Counted from the stretch's first letter, positions 47,358 through 57,319 are shown. The stretch is DNA of 58,728 nt from an uncultured Treponema sp. (GCF_945873775.1 NZ_CAMCEC010000014.1:1-58728); one strand, 5' to 3'. Numbers and translations are program-made. The notes: generated by a model not told the origin, from the letters alone.

Positions 47358-49181
47358 ATGAAAAAAACATTCGCTTTGTTTTTATGCGCCGGCTTGTTTT
47401 TTAGCTGCGGACAAAAATCTCCTGAAATGACACTTGAAGAAATTGCGGAATACAAAAAAAATTCAGGCTCGCTTCTTCTTGAAAAAACACTTTACAAGCC
47501 ATGGAAAGGCGGCGGATTTACAGACGGAACAGAAGGCGGCGAATGGCTTTCTTCAATAAGCGCAGACCCAAAAACTTTCAATCAGTATATTGCAGAGCGC
47601 GATGCGGAAAGCGCAGGAATTATAAACCAGACTTTGGATTGCCTTGTGGACTATGACAATGCTGAAAAAAAATGGTTTCCAAAAGCGGCATTCTTTGAAG
47701 TTAAAACCAACAAGGAAAAAAACACGCTCACCGTCCATTACACTTTGCGCGAAAATCTTTACTGGACTTGGTACGGTTCAGACAAAAAAGTTCCTGTAAC
47801 TTCTGACGATATTGTTTTTTGGTACAACGAAATTGCAGGAGATCCAGCGTTCCAAAGTTCAGGCTACAACGGACAGTTTGTTTCCATGCCAGACGGAACT
47901 TCTGCTCGCATTGAATGTGTAAAAATAAACGATAGGCAGTTTGACTTTGTTTTTCCGCGGATTATAGCAGATCCGCTTCTTGCCACAAACATGAACTTTT
48001 GTCCGGCTTTCATTTATAAAAAAGCAAAGGAAGAAAAAGGCGCGGAAGGCGTAAAAGACTTGTTCAAGGCTTCGTGCAATGTCCGGGAGATTCCTTCAAT
48101 GGGAAGATGGTACATAGCCGAATATATTCCGGGCCAGAGAATCGTGTACAAAAAAAATCCGTACTACTGGGAAAAAGATTCGCAAGGAAAAACCACAACT
48201 TACATAGACACAAAGACAGTTCAAATTGTAGGAAATCCGCGGACTGAATATCTTTTGTTCAAGCAAGGAAAAATGGAATCTTATTCGCCTGTTCCAGAGG
48301 AAGTTGACGCTGTGATAAACGGACAAAAAGATTCTTACAAAGTTTTCCGCTCGGAAGGCTCAATTGGAACTGCAATGTGGACTTTCAATCAGAATCCAAA
48401 AAACAGAGGAAAAAATTTCTACAGCTGGTTTACAAAAAAAGAATTCCGTCAGGCAATGAGCTGCCTTTTAAACCGTGAAAGAATAATTGCGCAGACTTAC
48501 CGCGGACTTGCCGAGCCAAAATACAATTTTTTTCCAAGCGTGAATCCATATTACAACGAAGCAATCACACTCAAATACAGATTCGACAAGGAAATGGCTT
48601 TGCGGCTTTTGTCAAAAATCGGAATAAACCAAGATTCAAACGGAACAATGCGCGATGCCTTTGGAAACGAAATTTCATTTGACCTTACAATCGCTTCATC
48701 CAGCGCAACCACAAATGACATGGCGCAGATTGTGGCAGACGAATGTTCAAGCGTAGGAATAACCGTAAACGTGCGTCAAGTTGATTTTCAAAAACTGATT
48801 GAGCTTTTGACTTCAACTTATGACTGGCAATCGGTGTTCATTGGACTTGGCGCAAATATTTTTCCAACTCAAGGAAGCAACGTCTGGCCTTCAACCGGAA
48901 ATTTGCATCTTTGGTATCCAGAGCAAAAAACTCCGGCAACTGAATGGGAAGCTAGAATCGACCACCTTTACAACGAAGGTTCTTTTACAAATGATTTCAA
49001 TCAAGCAAAAAAAATTTGGGACGAATACCAGTCCATTATTCTTGAGCAATGCCCGATAATTTATCTTGTAAGCATGAAAACTTTTTTTGCGCTCCAAGGC
49101 AAATGGGATATTTCAAACTTTTTTTATGACAACATGAACGGAGCAATGACGGAACGGATTTTCTTGTCGCAGATTCAGTAA
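47358..49181 (+). CDS. ABC transporter substrate-binding lipoprotein (oligopeptide type)
   Basis: A 607-residue lipoprotein (LFFSCGQKSP, Cys17) of the SBP family 5. Typical segments: GEWLSSISADPKTFNQYIAERDAE, TVHYTLRENLYWTW, PVTSDDIVFWYNEI, EIPSMGRWYIAEYIPGQRIVYKKNPYYW, FRQAMSCLLNRERI and the C-terminal AMTERIFLSQ. These proteins bind peptides or similar solutes outside the inner membrane. It starts 1 nt after dnaX and heads a transporter operon; substrate cannot be told. Confidence 0.9.
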   Translation: MKKTFALFLCAGLFFSCGQKSPEMTLEEIAEYKKNSGSLLLEKTLYKPWKGGGFTDGTEGGEWLSSISADPKTFNQYIAERDAESAGIINQTLDCLVDYDNAEKKWFPKAAFFEVKTNKEKNTLTVHYTLRENLYWTWYGSDKKVPVTSDDIVFWYNEIAGDPAFQSSGYNGQFVSMPDGTSARIECVKINDRQFDFVFPRIIADPLLATNMNFCPAFIYKKAKEEKGAEGVKDLFKASCNVREIPSMGRWYIAEYIPGQRIVYKKNPYYWEKDSQGKTTTYIDTKTVQIVGNPRTEYLLFKQGKMESYSPVPEEVDAVINGQKDSYKVFRSEGSIGTAMWTFNQNPKNRGKNFYSWFTKKEFRQAMSCLLNRERIIAQTYRGLAEPKYNFFPSVNPYYNEAITLKYRFDKEMALRLLSKIGINQDSNGTMRDAFGNEISFDLTIASSSATTNDMAQIVADECSSVGITVNVRQVDFQKLIELLTSTYDWQSVFIGLGANIFPTQGSNVWPSTGNLHLWYPEQKTPATEWEARIDHLYNEGSFTNDFNQAKKIWDEYQSIILEQCPIIYLVSMKTFFALQGKWDISNFFYDNMNGAMTERIFLSQIQ

Positions 49182-49190
49182 GGAAAAAAT

Positions 49191-50285
49191 ATGGCAGCAT
49201 TTTTAAAAAAACTTTGGGAAACAATTTCTTTTCCATGGAACTACTTTAAAAAGCAAAGTCCTCTTGCATCTTTTATAACTGGAAGAATTGCAACAATGGC
49301 GGCTCTTCTTTTTCTTCTGGGACTTGCAATGTTCGCACTCATGGAACTTGCTCCCGGAGACATAGTTGATCAGATGATGACACAGCAAATCGCATCTTCC
49401 ATGAATTCAACTTCGGTTTCGTCATCGCAAATTTCAAAAGACAACAGTTTTACAACCGACCAAGGCCAGCAGCTTAGAAAAGAACTGGGGCTGGACAAAC
49501 CGTTTTACGCGCAGTATATGGACTGGCTTAAAAGAGTTTTTGTAAATCACGATCTTGGAATCAGTTTGATTTCCAGAACGCCGGTAAGTTTTTTAATTTT
49601 ATCACGACTTAAAAATTCAATAGTTCTGAATTTGATTTCGCTTGTTTTTATTACGTCATTTTCTTTTTTGCTCGGAGTTTATTTTTCTAGCAAAGCCGGA
49701 ACTAGAACCGATGTGGCGGCAACATTTTTCGCGCTGTTTTTTCATGCGTTCCCGGGAATTTTGCTTTTAATTCTTTTGCAGCTTTTTGCATCTATAACAG
49801 GACTTTTTCCAGTAACAGGCTATCCGAATTTTCCATTTTCTGAAAATCCGCTGAAATTTTCATTCAGCTATGTTCATCATATTTTTCTTCCGTTGCTTGC
49901 ATCTTTTCTTGGCGGAGTCGGAGGAACTATGAGAATGATCCGCTCAACTATGCTAGATCAAATGGGGCTTCCGTACATCATGGCTCTTCGTTCACGCGGA
50001 ATTTGCGAGCGCAGAATTTATTTAAACCACGCTTTTAAAAACACGCTCAATCCGTATATAACAGGCAGCGCAAATCTTCTTGCAAGCCTTTTCAGCGGAA
50101 GCTTGATTTTGGAAATAATTTTTTCGTATCCGGGAATTGGACGGCTGATGTACGAAGCTGTAACCCAGCAGGATGTAAATCTTGTTTTGGCAAACAGCAT
50201 GTTTGTTTCCGCGCTAGTTCTTGCCGGAATGATTATTTCAGACATCACACTTGCAATTGTAGATCCTAGAATCAGATATAAATAA
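49191..50285 (+). CDS. ABC transporter permease (OppB/DppB type)
   Basis: A 364-residue permease with six membrane segments and the inner-membrane transport motif RSTMLDQMGLPYIMALRSRGICERRIYLNHAFKNTLNPYIT (EAA loop). An N-terminal cytoplasmic addition (FLKKLWETISFPWNYFKKQS) and a periplasmic insertion with DNSFTTDQGQQLRKELGLDKPFYAQY, the normal Opp pattern, are present. It starts 9 nt after the binding-protein gene. Confidence 0.92.
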   Translation: MAAFLKKLWETISFPWNYFKKQSPLASFITGRIATMAALLFLLGLAMFALMELAPGDIVDQMMTQQIASSMNSTSVSSSQISKDNSFTTDQGQQLRKELGLDKPFYAQYMDWLKRVFVNHDLGISLISRTPVSFLILSRLKNSIVLNLISLVFITSFSFLLGVYFSSKAGTRTDVAATFFALFFHAFPGILLLILLQLFASITGLFPVTGYPNFPFSENPLKFSFSYVHHIFLPLLASFLGGVGGTMRMIRSTMLDQMGLPYIMALRSRGICERRIYLNHAFKNTLNPYITGSANLLASLFSGSLILEIIFSYPGIGRLMYEAVTQQDVNLVLANSMFVSALVLAGMIISDITLAIVDPRIRYK

Positions 50286-50301
50286 TTTTTTGGAGTGCTT
50301 T

Positions 50302-51279
50302 ATGAAAAAATTTTTATTAACTATTGCCGCGAGCGCATTGCTTGCTTTTGTTCAGATTTCCTGCTCAACAAACAAGATTCCAACGGAAATTCCAAAGCCA
50401 TCAGTTTCATTCAATTCAATTTCATTTGTTTCGCTCGACACAGAAGGAATAACTTTAAAGTGCGACTATGCAATCAAAAATCCCTATCCAGTTTCACTTT
50501 CGCTTGCAAAACTTGCGGCAGACATAACTTGCAACGGAGAAGCTTTTACAACTTTGACTGCGGATGAAGGTATTGGACTTTCAGCAAAATCCACAAAAGA
50601 AAATTCGTTCAATTTTAAAATTCCTTATGATTCAATTCTGAACTTTGCAAAAACTTTCAAGTCTGAAAAAACGCTTCCATTCAAAATAGCGGGAAACGCA
50701 ACAATAGACAACATTCCGCTGATTTCTTCAATAACATTGCCGTTTTCAAAAGACTTTGACGTTCCAGTATTCAAGCCAAGCTTTTCGTTTTCAAGTCCAA
50801 AAGTTGTTCTGCCGACTGCAAAAGAAATTATTTCTTCTTTCACAAAAAGCGGAATCTCGGCGGTAAAAGCAGCAAGCGCGGCAACTTCACTGGCTTCTGG
50901 AAAACCGATTGCAGAAAATTTGCTCGACAACGTGAACATGGACGTAAAAATAAATTTCAACTTGAATGTAAAAAATGAAGGCGGCGCAGACTGGAAGTAC
51001 ATTTTAAATTCATGCAAAATAAGCTCAGGCGGAAAAGAACTTACAGCTCTTGATGTTGCCCAAAATGAAATAAATTCCGCAGACGGAACAATTCCGCTCA
51101 CAGCCACAGTAAACACAATTACAGCCGGAAAATTTATTACGCAGATTATAAACAAGTCCGGAACAAATCCTACATTTGCGCTCGAAAGCGGCATTTCATT
51201 TCCGCAGTTAAAATCAGTAACTTTGCCTTTGTCTTGCTCAAAGGAAATTCCGCTAAGCAAATTTGCCATTGGAAAATAA
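50302..51279 (+). CDS. LEA14-like (WHy domain) lipoprotein inside the transporter operon
   Basis: A 325-residue lipoprotein (FVQISC, Cys21) with two LEA14/WHy-type beta-sandwich domains: about residues 32-150 (FNSISFVSLDTEGITLKCDYAIKNPYPVSLSLAKLAADITCNGE) and about 210-320 (VKINFNLNVKNEGGADWKYILNSCKISSGGKE). WHy domains occur in desiccation- and stress-related proteins; in bacteria they are poorly characterised. GGAG fixes the start at 50302. Its place between the two permease genes, 16 nt and 6 nt from them, suggests it works with the transporter, perhaps as an envelope partner. Confidence 0.78.
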   Translation: MKKFLLTIAASALLAFVQISCSTNKIPTEIPKPSVSFNSISFVSLDTEGITLKCDYAIKNPYPVSLSLAKLAADITCNGEAFTTLTADEGIGLSAKSTKENSFNFKIPYDSILNFAKTFKSEKTLPFKIAGNATIDNIPLISSITLPFSKDFDVPVFKPSFSFSSPKVVLPTAKEIISSFTKSGISAVKAASAATSLASGKPIAENLLDNVNMDVKINFNLNVKNEGGADWKYILNSCKISSGGKELTALDVAQNEINSADGTIPLTATVNTITAGKFITQIINKSGTNPTFALESGISFPQLKSVTLPLSCSKEIPLSKFAIGK

Positions 51280-51285
51280 AACAAA

Positions 51286-53364
51286 ATGAAGCAGCTTTTT
51301 AAATATATTACAGGACGACCAGTTGCGCTTGCCTCTTTAATCATGATTGCCGCGATTTATATTGTCATGATTTTTGCTGAATTTTTTGCTCCATATTCAG
51401 CGACCGCATCTTTTTCAGAAGATACTTTTCATCCTGCAAATATTGAGCTGACTTCCAAAGGTTTAAAAGTCCGCGAATTCAGAGTTCTGGAAAGCACAAC
51501 TTGGCATTACGCAAAAGTAAAGGATTTGCGGCACAACTTGAAATTTTTTGTACATGGACATAAATACAAAGTACTTGGAATTATTCCGTGCGACCTTCAT
51601 CTTTTTGGAACTGAGCCTGATTCAAACGGAAACCAATACCCAGTATTTTTAATCGGAGCAGACAATTTAGGACGAGACCTTTTTTCAAGAATCGTATACG
51701 GAAGCAGAATTTCGCTTACGATTGGATTTATTGCCAGCGCAGTTTCATTAGTTCTTGCAATAATTTTCGGCGGACTCGCAGGATTTTACGGCGGCTCAAC
51801 AGACTGGTTTATAATGCGGTTCAGCGAATTTTTTATGCTCATTCCAAGCCTTTACTTGATTCTTTTTTTACGCTCGCTATTAAACACAAACATGGACTCT
51901 GGAACTTCCTACATGGTCATCACCGTAATTCTTTCTCTTGTAGGCTGGCCGGGAAGCGCGCGGACGTTGCGTGGAATGGTTCATTCAATCAAACGTGAAG
52001 AATTTGTTCAAAACGCAGTCCTTGAAGGAACTCCATCGCTTGTAATAATTTTCAAATATATAATTCCGCAGATTGCAAGCCTTCTTATTGTAAGCACAAC
52101 GCTTTCGATTCCGGGCTTTATTATGAGCGAAACAACACTTTCGTATCTTGGACTTGGAATAAATGATCCTGCTGTAAGCTGGGGCTCGCTTATAAATCGC
52201 GATATTTCCACATTGAACAACCTAAAAAATTTTCCGTGGCTCTTAACTCCTGTGTGGCTTTTGCTTGCCGTAACGCTTGCGTTTAATTTTCTGGGCGATG
52301 CCTTGCGCGATTTTTATGATCCGTTCCATTCAGTTTTTCCAACTTGGAAAAAAAGGCAGCTTGAAAAGAAAATCAAGACACATCCTGCTCAGTGCGAATT
52401 TTCAATGGCGGAACTTCAGCGTTCATTTTTAACTGTGCAAAATCTTTTTGTAACTTTTGATGTTACAACTGGAAACAAGAATATTCAGATTCAGGCTGTT
52501 CGCGGCGTAACTTTTTCAATGAAGCGCGGAGAAATTCTTGGAATTGTCGGGGAAAGCGGCTCAGGAAAATCAGTTTCAACAACGGCAATCTCAGGACTTT
52601 TGCCGGGAAACGCTTTTGTTGAAGGAAGAATTTTCTTTAAAGGCATTGAGCTTACTTCACTTTCGCAAGATCAGTTCAGGGAATTGCGCGGAAGAAAAAT
52701 CGGCTGTATCTTCCAAGAGCCCGGACGCTCGTTTGATCCGCTTCAAAGCATAGGAAATGTTTTTGCGGAAACTTTCAGAAATTCAGAGCCAGAACTTTCA
52801 AAAGAAGAATGCAAAAAACGCGCTGTGGAACTTTTAAATGAAGTCGGACTTCCAGATGCAGAAAAACGCCTAAAGAATTTTCCGCACCAGTTTTCAGGAG
52901 GACAGCTTCAAAGAATCAGCATTGCGCTTTCTCTTGCACAAGGCTGCGACCTTCTTATTGCGGACGAGCCAACTACTGCGCTCGATGTTACAATTCAGGC
53001 GCAAATCGTGGAACTTCTGGCAGATTTAAGAGACAAGCGCGGACTTTCAATAATTTTCATAAGCCACAACATCGACCTTGTAGCTTCACTTTGCGACAAC
53101 ATAATTGTAATGTACGGCGGACTAATCATGGAAAAAGGAACTTCCGCTCAAATCATAAAAAATCCGCGGCATCCATACACAAAGGCACTTTTAGCTTCCA
53201 CACCAAAATTCGGAAGCCACTACACAGAGCAAGAACTTTCTTCTATTCCGGGAAGAGTTACAGATCCAGCCTCTCCTGAGCCCGGATGTCCGTTTGCTCC
53301 AAGATGCGGCTTTAAAAAGGACGAATGCGAAAAAGAAAACTTCAAATGCTACAAAATAATATAA
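51286..53364 (+). CDS. Fused ABC permease-ATPase (OppC-OppD type)
   Basis: A 692-residue fusion. Residues 1-350 are an OppC-type permease: RPVALASLIMIAAIYIVMIF, LIGADNLGRDLFSRIVYGSRISLTIGF, the EAA loop EFVQNAVLEGTPSLVIIFKYIIPQI and the closing WLLLAVTLAFNFLGDALRDFYDP. Residues 375-692 are an OppD-type ATPase: Walker A GESGSGKS, Q-loop FQEPGRSFDP, signature FSGGQLQRISIA, Walker B LLIADEPTTALD and the C-terminal Cys motif GCPFAPRCGFKKDECEKENFKCYK. Normally these are two proteins. The join is in frame with no stop or start signal between the parts, so it is a true fusion. Confidence 0.93.
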   Translation: MKQLFKYITGRPVALASLIMIAAIYIVMIFAEFFAPYSATASFSEDTFHPANIELTSKGLKVREFRVLESTTWHYAKVKDLRHNLKFFVHGHKYKVLGIIPCDLHLFGTEPDSNGNQYPVFLIGADNLGRDLFSRIVYGSRISLTIGFIASAVSLVLAIIFGGLAGFYGGSTDWFIMRFSEFFMLIPSLYLILFLRSLLNTNMDSGTSYMVITVILSLVGWPGSARTLRGMVHSIKREEFVQNAVLEGTPSLVIIFKYIIPQIASLLIVSTTLSIPGFIMSETTLSYLGLGINDPAVSWGSLINRDISTLNNLKNFPWLLTPVWLLLAVTLAFNFLGDALRDFYDPFHSVFPTWKKRQLEKKIKTHPAQCEFSMAELQRSFLTVQNLFVTFDVTTGNKNIQIQAVRGVTFSMKRGEILGIVGESGSGKSVSTTAISGLLPGNAFVEGRIFFKGIELTSLSQDQFRELRGRKIGCIFQEPGRSFDPLQSIGNVFAETFRNSEPELSKEECKKRAVELLNEVGLPDAEKRLKNFPHQFSGGQLQRISIALSLAQGCDLLIADEPTTALDVTIQAQIVELLADLRDKRGLSIIFISHNIDLVASLCDNIIVMYGGLIMEKGTSAQIIKNPRHPYTKALLASTPKFGSHYTEQELSSIPGRVTDPASPEPGCPFAPRCGFKKDECEKENFKCYKII

Positions 53365-53380
53365 AAAGGGCTGTTTTTAT

Positions 53381-54355
53381 ATGAAAAAAGATATAATTTT
53401 ACACGCAGAAAACCTACAGAAACACTTTGGTCTTGACGCAGGATTCTTTGCAAAGAAGAACAAGCAAGTCTATGCCGTAAATGGAGTTTCATTTGAAATT
53501 GAGCGCGGAAAAACTTACGGTCTTGTTGGCGAAAGCGGCTGCGGAAAAACAACAACAGCCCGGCTTTTAGTAAGAATGTACAATGCTGATTCCGGAAAAA
53601 TATATTTTAATCCGCAGGAAAAAGAAGAGCCTGTTGAAGTCGGAAACCTGGACAAAAAAGAGCTTGCCGCATACAGGGAAAAAGTAAAGTACATTTTTCA
53701 AGATCCTTCCCGCTCGCTGAATCCGCGCATGACAATTGCAAGCATTTTATCATCGCCTTTAAAATACTCATCGCATTGGCAAGGAAAAGAACAGGCACGT
53801 GAAAAAGCCGCCGCCTTGCTTGAAGAAATCGGACTAGACAAAGCAGATTTAGACAGACGGCCGCAGGAATTTTCAGGCGGACAAAGACAGCGCATTTCAA
53901 TTGCACGAGGACTGATTCTTGAGCCGGAGCTTCTGATTTGCGATGAAGTTGTAAGTGCGCTGGATGTTTCTGTTCAGGCTCAAATTTTAAATCTCTTGCA
54001 GGATTTAAGAAAAAAACGCGGACTTTCATTTTTGTTTATTGCCCACGATTTAAAAGTTTCCTGCTATTTTTGCGACACAATCGGCGTAATGTACCGCGGA
54101 ATGATTGTAGAAGAAGCCGAGGCAAAAGACCTTTACAAGGAAGCCTTGCATCCATACACGCAGACACTTTTTGCCGGCGCAGGCGGAAAATTTCAAGTTG
54201 AAAAAACAGGCGAAATGAAAACACTGCTGGAAAACCTTTCTGGATGTCCGTTCGCCCACAGATGCCCAAAAGCGCAGGAAAAATGCCGCTCGGAAATTCC
54301 GCCTTTAAAGCAGATTTCAGAAAACCACAAAGTGCGCTGTTTTTTTACAGAATAG
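53381..54355 (+). CDS. ABC transporter ATPase (OppF type)
   Basis: A 324-residue ATPase: Walker A GESGCGKTT, Q-loop FQDPSRSLNPRM, signature FSGGQRQRISIA, Walker B LLICDEVVSALD (Val in place of the usual Pro after DE), switch His in FLFIAHDL, and the C-terminal GCPFAHRCPKAQEKC cysteine motif. It would pair with the ATPase half of the upstream fusion to power import. It is the last gene of the operon; no clear terminator was seen after it. Confidence 0.93.
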   Translation: MKKDIILHAENLQKHFGLDAGFFAKKNKQVYAVNGVSFEIERGKTYGLVGESGCGKTTTARLLVRMYNADSGKIYFNPQEKEEPVEVGNLDKKELAAYREKVKYIFQDPSRSLNPRMTIASILSSPLKYSSHWQGKEQAREKAAALLEEIGLDKADLDRRPQEFSGGQRQRISIARGLILEPELLICDEVVSALDVSVQAQILNLLQDLRKKRGLSFLFIAHDLKVSCYFCDTIGVMYRGMIVEEAEAKDLYKEALHPYTQTLFAGAGGKFQVEKTGEMKTLLENLSGCPFAHRCPKAQEKCRSEIPPLKQISENHKVRCFFTE

Positions 54356-54563
54356 TCTCTTAAAACTCCTTAAATATTGCAAAAGTATGACAATTCAACT
54401 GATTATGCAGAATTTTTAGAATTATTTTCGCTTTTGTACCCTTATTTTTAAAGATTTCCCCTTAGTTCCGCAGTTAAAAAAAGCAAAAAAAATCTGCCAC
54501 CAAGAAACACGCATAAACCGCTTGTTTACAGAATTCTTTAATTTTTGCAAAAGGCTCGTTTTA

Positions 54564-54621
54564 TTGACTGAAAACACTACTGCTAGTATACTAAGAACAC
54601 TTGTAACACCATATATAGACA
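54564..54621 (+). promoter_or_regulatory. nrdDG promoter with two NrdR-box-like sites
   Basis: TTGACT at 54564-54569, 17-nt spacer, TATACT at 54587-54592. ACACTACTGCTAGTAT (54574-54589) overlaps the spacer and -10; ACACCATATATAGACA (54606-54621) lies 32 bp downstream, three helical turns, as for NrdR box pairs. The 54356-54563 stretch holds no gene. Confidence 0.6.
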
Positions 54622-54649
54622 TTGGTGCTTCTAAAAAAGAGGGAAAAGC

Positions 54650-56827
54650 ATGAAAATCATCAAAAGAAGTGGTGCGGAAGCTGTTTATGACCGCAATAAA
54701 ATTTCAACGGCAATAAGAAAGGCAAACGAGCAGGTTAGAGAATCGCAGCGCCTTAAAGAAAGCCAGATTGAATCCATTGTTGATGATATTGAAATCGAAT
54801 GCCACAATTCAGGACACGCTCTTAATGTTGAAGACATTCAAGACCTTGTTGAAAATGGAATCATGCAGAACGGGGCTTATGAAGTTGCAAAGCTTTATAT
54901 AACCTACCGCTACCGCCATCAGCTTTTGCGCAAAGAAAATACAACAGACCAGCAAATAATGAGCCTTCTTGAAGAAAACAACGAAGAAGTCAAGCAGGAA
55001 AATTCAAATAAAAATCCGACTGTAGTTTCTGTTCAGCGCGACTATATGGCTGGAGAAGTCAGCAAAGACATTACACGCCGTTTTCTTTTGGATCCGGATA
55101 TTTGCAAGGCCCATGACGAAGGAATCATACACTTCCACGATGCGGATTATTTTGCCCAGCACATGCACAACTGCGACCTTGTAAACCTTGAAGATATGCT
55201 TCAAAACGGAACTGTAATCAGCGGAACAAAAATTGACCGCCCGCATTCTTTTTCAACAGCCTGCAATATCGCCACACAGATTATAGCCCAAGTTGCAAGC
55301 TGCCAGTACGGCGGACAAAGCATTACTCTCACTCATCTTGCTCCGTTTGTAGACGTAAGCCGCAAAAAAATCATGGCTGAAACAACAGAACTCATAAAAG
55401 CGACAGGGCTTCAGGTTTCTTCCGAGCAGTTCGATTATATGGTAGAACAGCGCGTAAAGGACGAAATTAAGCGCGGAGTTCAGACAATTCAGTATCAAGT
55501 TATAACCCTTATGACAACAAACGGCCAGGCTCCTTTTGTGACGGTTTTCATGTACTTGAATGAAGCAAAAAACGAGCAGGAAAAAGCTGACCTTGCGCTT
55601 ATTATAGAAGAAGTTCTCAAGCAGCGTTATCAGGGAGTAAAAAACGAAAAAGGCGCCTGGATTACTCCTGCATTCCCAAAGCTTATTTATGTTCTTGAAA
55701 ATGACAACGTGGAACAAGGCTCACCGTATTATTATCTTTCCGAACTTGCCGCAAAATGCACAGCGCGTAGAATGGTTCCAGACTACATCAGCGAAAAGAA
55801 AATGCTGGAGCTAAAAATCGATGCAAAAGGAAACGGAAACTGCTATCCTTGCATGGGCTGCCGTTCATTTTTAACGCCTTACTTGGACTTGACTGGAAAG
55901 CCAAAATACTACGGAAGATTCAATCAGGGAGTTGTAACGCTGAATCTTGTTGATGTAGCCTGCTCTTCTGGCGGCGACATGATGAAATTCCATCAGCTTC
56001 TTCAGGAACGGCTTGAACTTTGCCACAGAGCGCTTAGAATCCGCCACGAACGCCTTCTTGGAACAAAATCTGATGCCGCGCCAATCCTATGGCAAAACGG
56101 TGCTTTGGCGCGCTTAAAGAAAGGCGAAGTTATCGACAAGCTTTTGTACAACGGATATTCAACAATTTCCCTTGGATACGCCGGACTTTGCGAATGCGTG
56201 CGCTACATGACCGGAAAATCTCACACAGATCCAGATGCAAAGCCTTTTGCGCTCAATGTCATGAAAGCCTTAAACGAAGCCTGCAAAAAATGGAAGGAAG
56301 CCGAGCACATCGACTATTCCGTTTATGGAACTCCTCTTGAAAGCACAACTTACAAATTTGCAAAGTGCCTCAAAAAAAGATTCGGAATAATTGAAGGCGT
56401 TACAGACAAAAATTACATCACAAACAGCTATCACGTAAATGTAACAGAAAAAATCGACGCATTTACAAAGCTTTCATTTGAATCTGAATTCCAAAAACTT
56501 TCGCCAGGCGGAGCTGTAAGTTACGTTGAAGTTCCGAACATGGAAAACAATATTCCAGCTGTAATGGCTCTCTTAAAGCACATTTACAACAACATAATGT
56601 ATGCAGAACTGAACACAAAAAGCGACTTCTGCCAAAAATGCGGCTACACGGGCGAAATTCAAATTGCAACAGACAGCGACGGAAAACTTATCTGGGAATG
56701 TCCAAACTGCAAAAATCACGACCAAGCCACAATGAACGTTGCAAGAAGAACCTGCGGCTACATTGGAACACAATACTGGAATCAGGGACGCACACAGGAA
56801 ATAAAAGAGCGTGTGCTGCACTTATAA
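54650..56827 (+). CDS. nrdD: Anaerobic ribonucleoside-triphosphate reductase (class III)
   Basis: A 725-residue glycyl-radical enzyme that makes deoxyribonucleotides under anaerobic conditions. An ATP-cone regulatory domain begins the protein (MKIIKRSGAEAVYDRNKISTA), the catalytic core includes GNGNCYPCMGCRSFL, and near the C-terminus come the zinc site CQKCGYTGE ... CPNC and the radical site RRTCGYIGTQYWNQGR. The ATP cone permits dATP inhibition. Its promoter has NrdR-box-like sites. The activase gene starts directly at the next base after the stop. Confidence 0.97.
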   Translation: MKIIKRSGAEAVYDRNKISTAIRKANEQVRESQRLKESQIESIVDDIEIECHNSGHALNVEDIQDLVENGIMQNGAYEVAKLYITYRYRHQLLRKENTTDQQIMSLLEENNEEVKQENSNKNPTVVSVQRDYMAGEVSKDITRRFLLDPDICKAHDEGIIHFHDADYFAQHMHNCDLVNLEDMLQNGTVISGTKIDRPHSFSTACNIATQIIAQVASCQYGGQSITLTHLAPFVDVSRKKIMAETTELIKATGLQVSSEQFDYMVEQRVKDEIKRGVQTIQYQVITLMTTNGQAPFVTVFMYLNEAKNEQEKADLALIIEEVLKQRYQGVKNEKGAWITPAFPKLIYVLENDNVEQGSPYYYLSELAAKCTARRMVPDYISEKKMLELKIDAKGNGNCYPCMGCRSFLTPYLDLTGKPKYYGRFNQGVVTLNLVDVACSSGGDMMKFHQLLQERLELCHRALRIRHERLLGTKSDAAPILWQNGALARLKKGEVIDKLLYNGYSTISLGYAGLCECVRYMTGKSHTDPDAKPFALNVMKALNEACKKWKEAEHIDYSVYGTPLESTTYKFAKCLKKRFGIIEGVTDKNYITNSYHVNVTEKIDAFTKLSFESEFQKLSPGGAVSYVEVPNMENNIPAVMALLKHIYNNIMYAELNTKSDFCQKCGYTGEIQIATDSDGKLIWECPNCKNHDQATMNVARRTCGYIGTQYWNQGRTQEIKERVLHL

Positions 56828-57313
56828 ATGTACTACGGAGAAATTAAAAAATTCGACATTTCAAACGGAGAAGGTGTTAGAGTTTCCCTCTTTGTTTCTG
56901 GATGCAGAGTTCATTGTCCGGGCTGCTTTAACAAATGCACTTGGAATTTTCAGTACGGAAAACTTTTTACAGAAGAAATAGAAAACGAAATAATCGAAGC
57001 TCTTTCAAAGGAATTTATTTCAGGACTTACAGTTCTTGGAGGAGAGCCTTTTGAGCCGGAAAATCAGGAAGTTCTTGCGCCGTTTTTATCAAAAGTAAAA
57101 AAAATGTTTCCCAAGAAAACAATCTGGTGCTACACAGGCTACGTTTACGACAAAGACATTCTTCCTTCCGACGGAAAAAAACACTGCGCCTTTACAGAGC
57201 AATTTTTAAGCTGCATTGATGTTCTTGTAGACGGACCTTTTATAGAAGAGCTTAAGGACATTTCACTGCAATTCCGCGGCTCAAGAAATCAGCGGATTCT
57301 TCATTTAAAATAA
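56828..57313 (+). CDS. nrdG: Anaerobic ribonucleotide reductase activating protein
   Basis: A 161-residue radical SAM activase: SLFVSGCRVHCPGCFNKCTW contains the CxxxCxxC cluster motif, followed by SGLTVLGGEPFEPEN (SAM binding) and IWCYTGYVYDK. It generates the glycyl radical on NrdD. The gene starts immediately after nrdD and ends 6 nt from the convergent stop of the sensor gene. Confidence 0.95.
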   Translation: MYYGEIKKFDISNGEGVRVSLFVSGCRVHCPGCFNKCTWNFQYGKLFTEEIENEIIEALSKEFISGLTVLGGEPFEPENQEVLAPFLSKVKKMFPKKTIWCYTGYVYDKDILPSDGKKHCAFTEQFLSCIDVLVDGPFIEELKDISLQFRGSRNQRILHLK

Positions 57314-57319
57314 ATTCAG

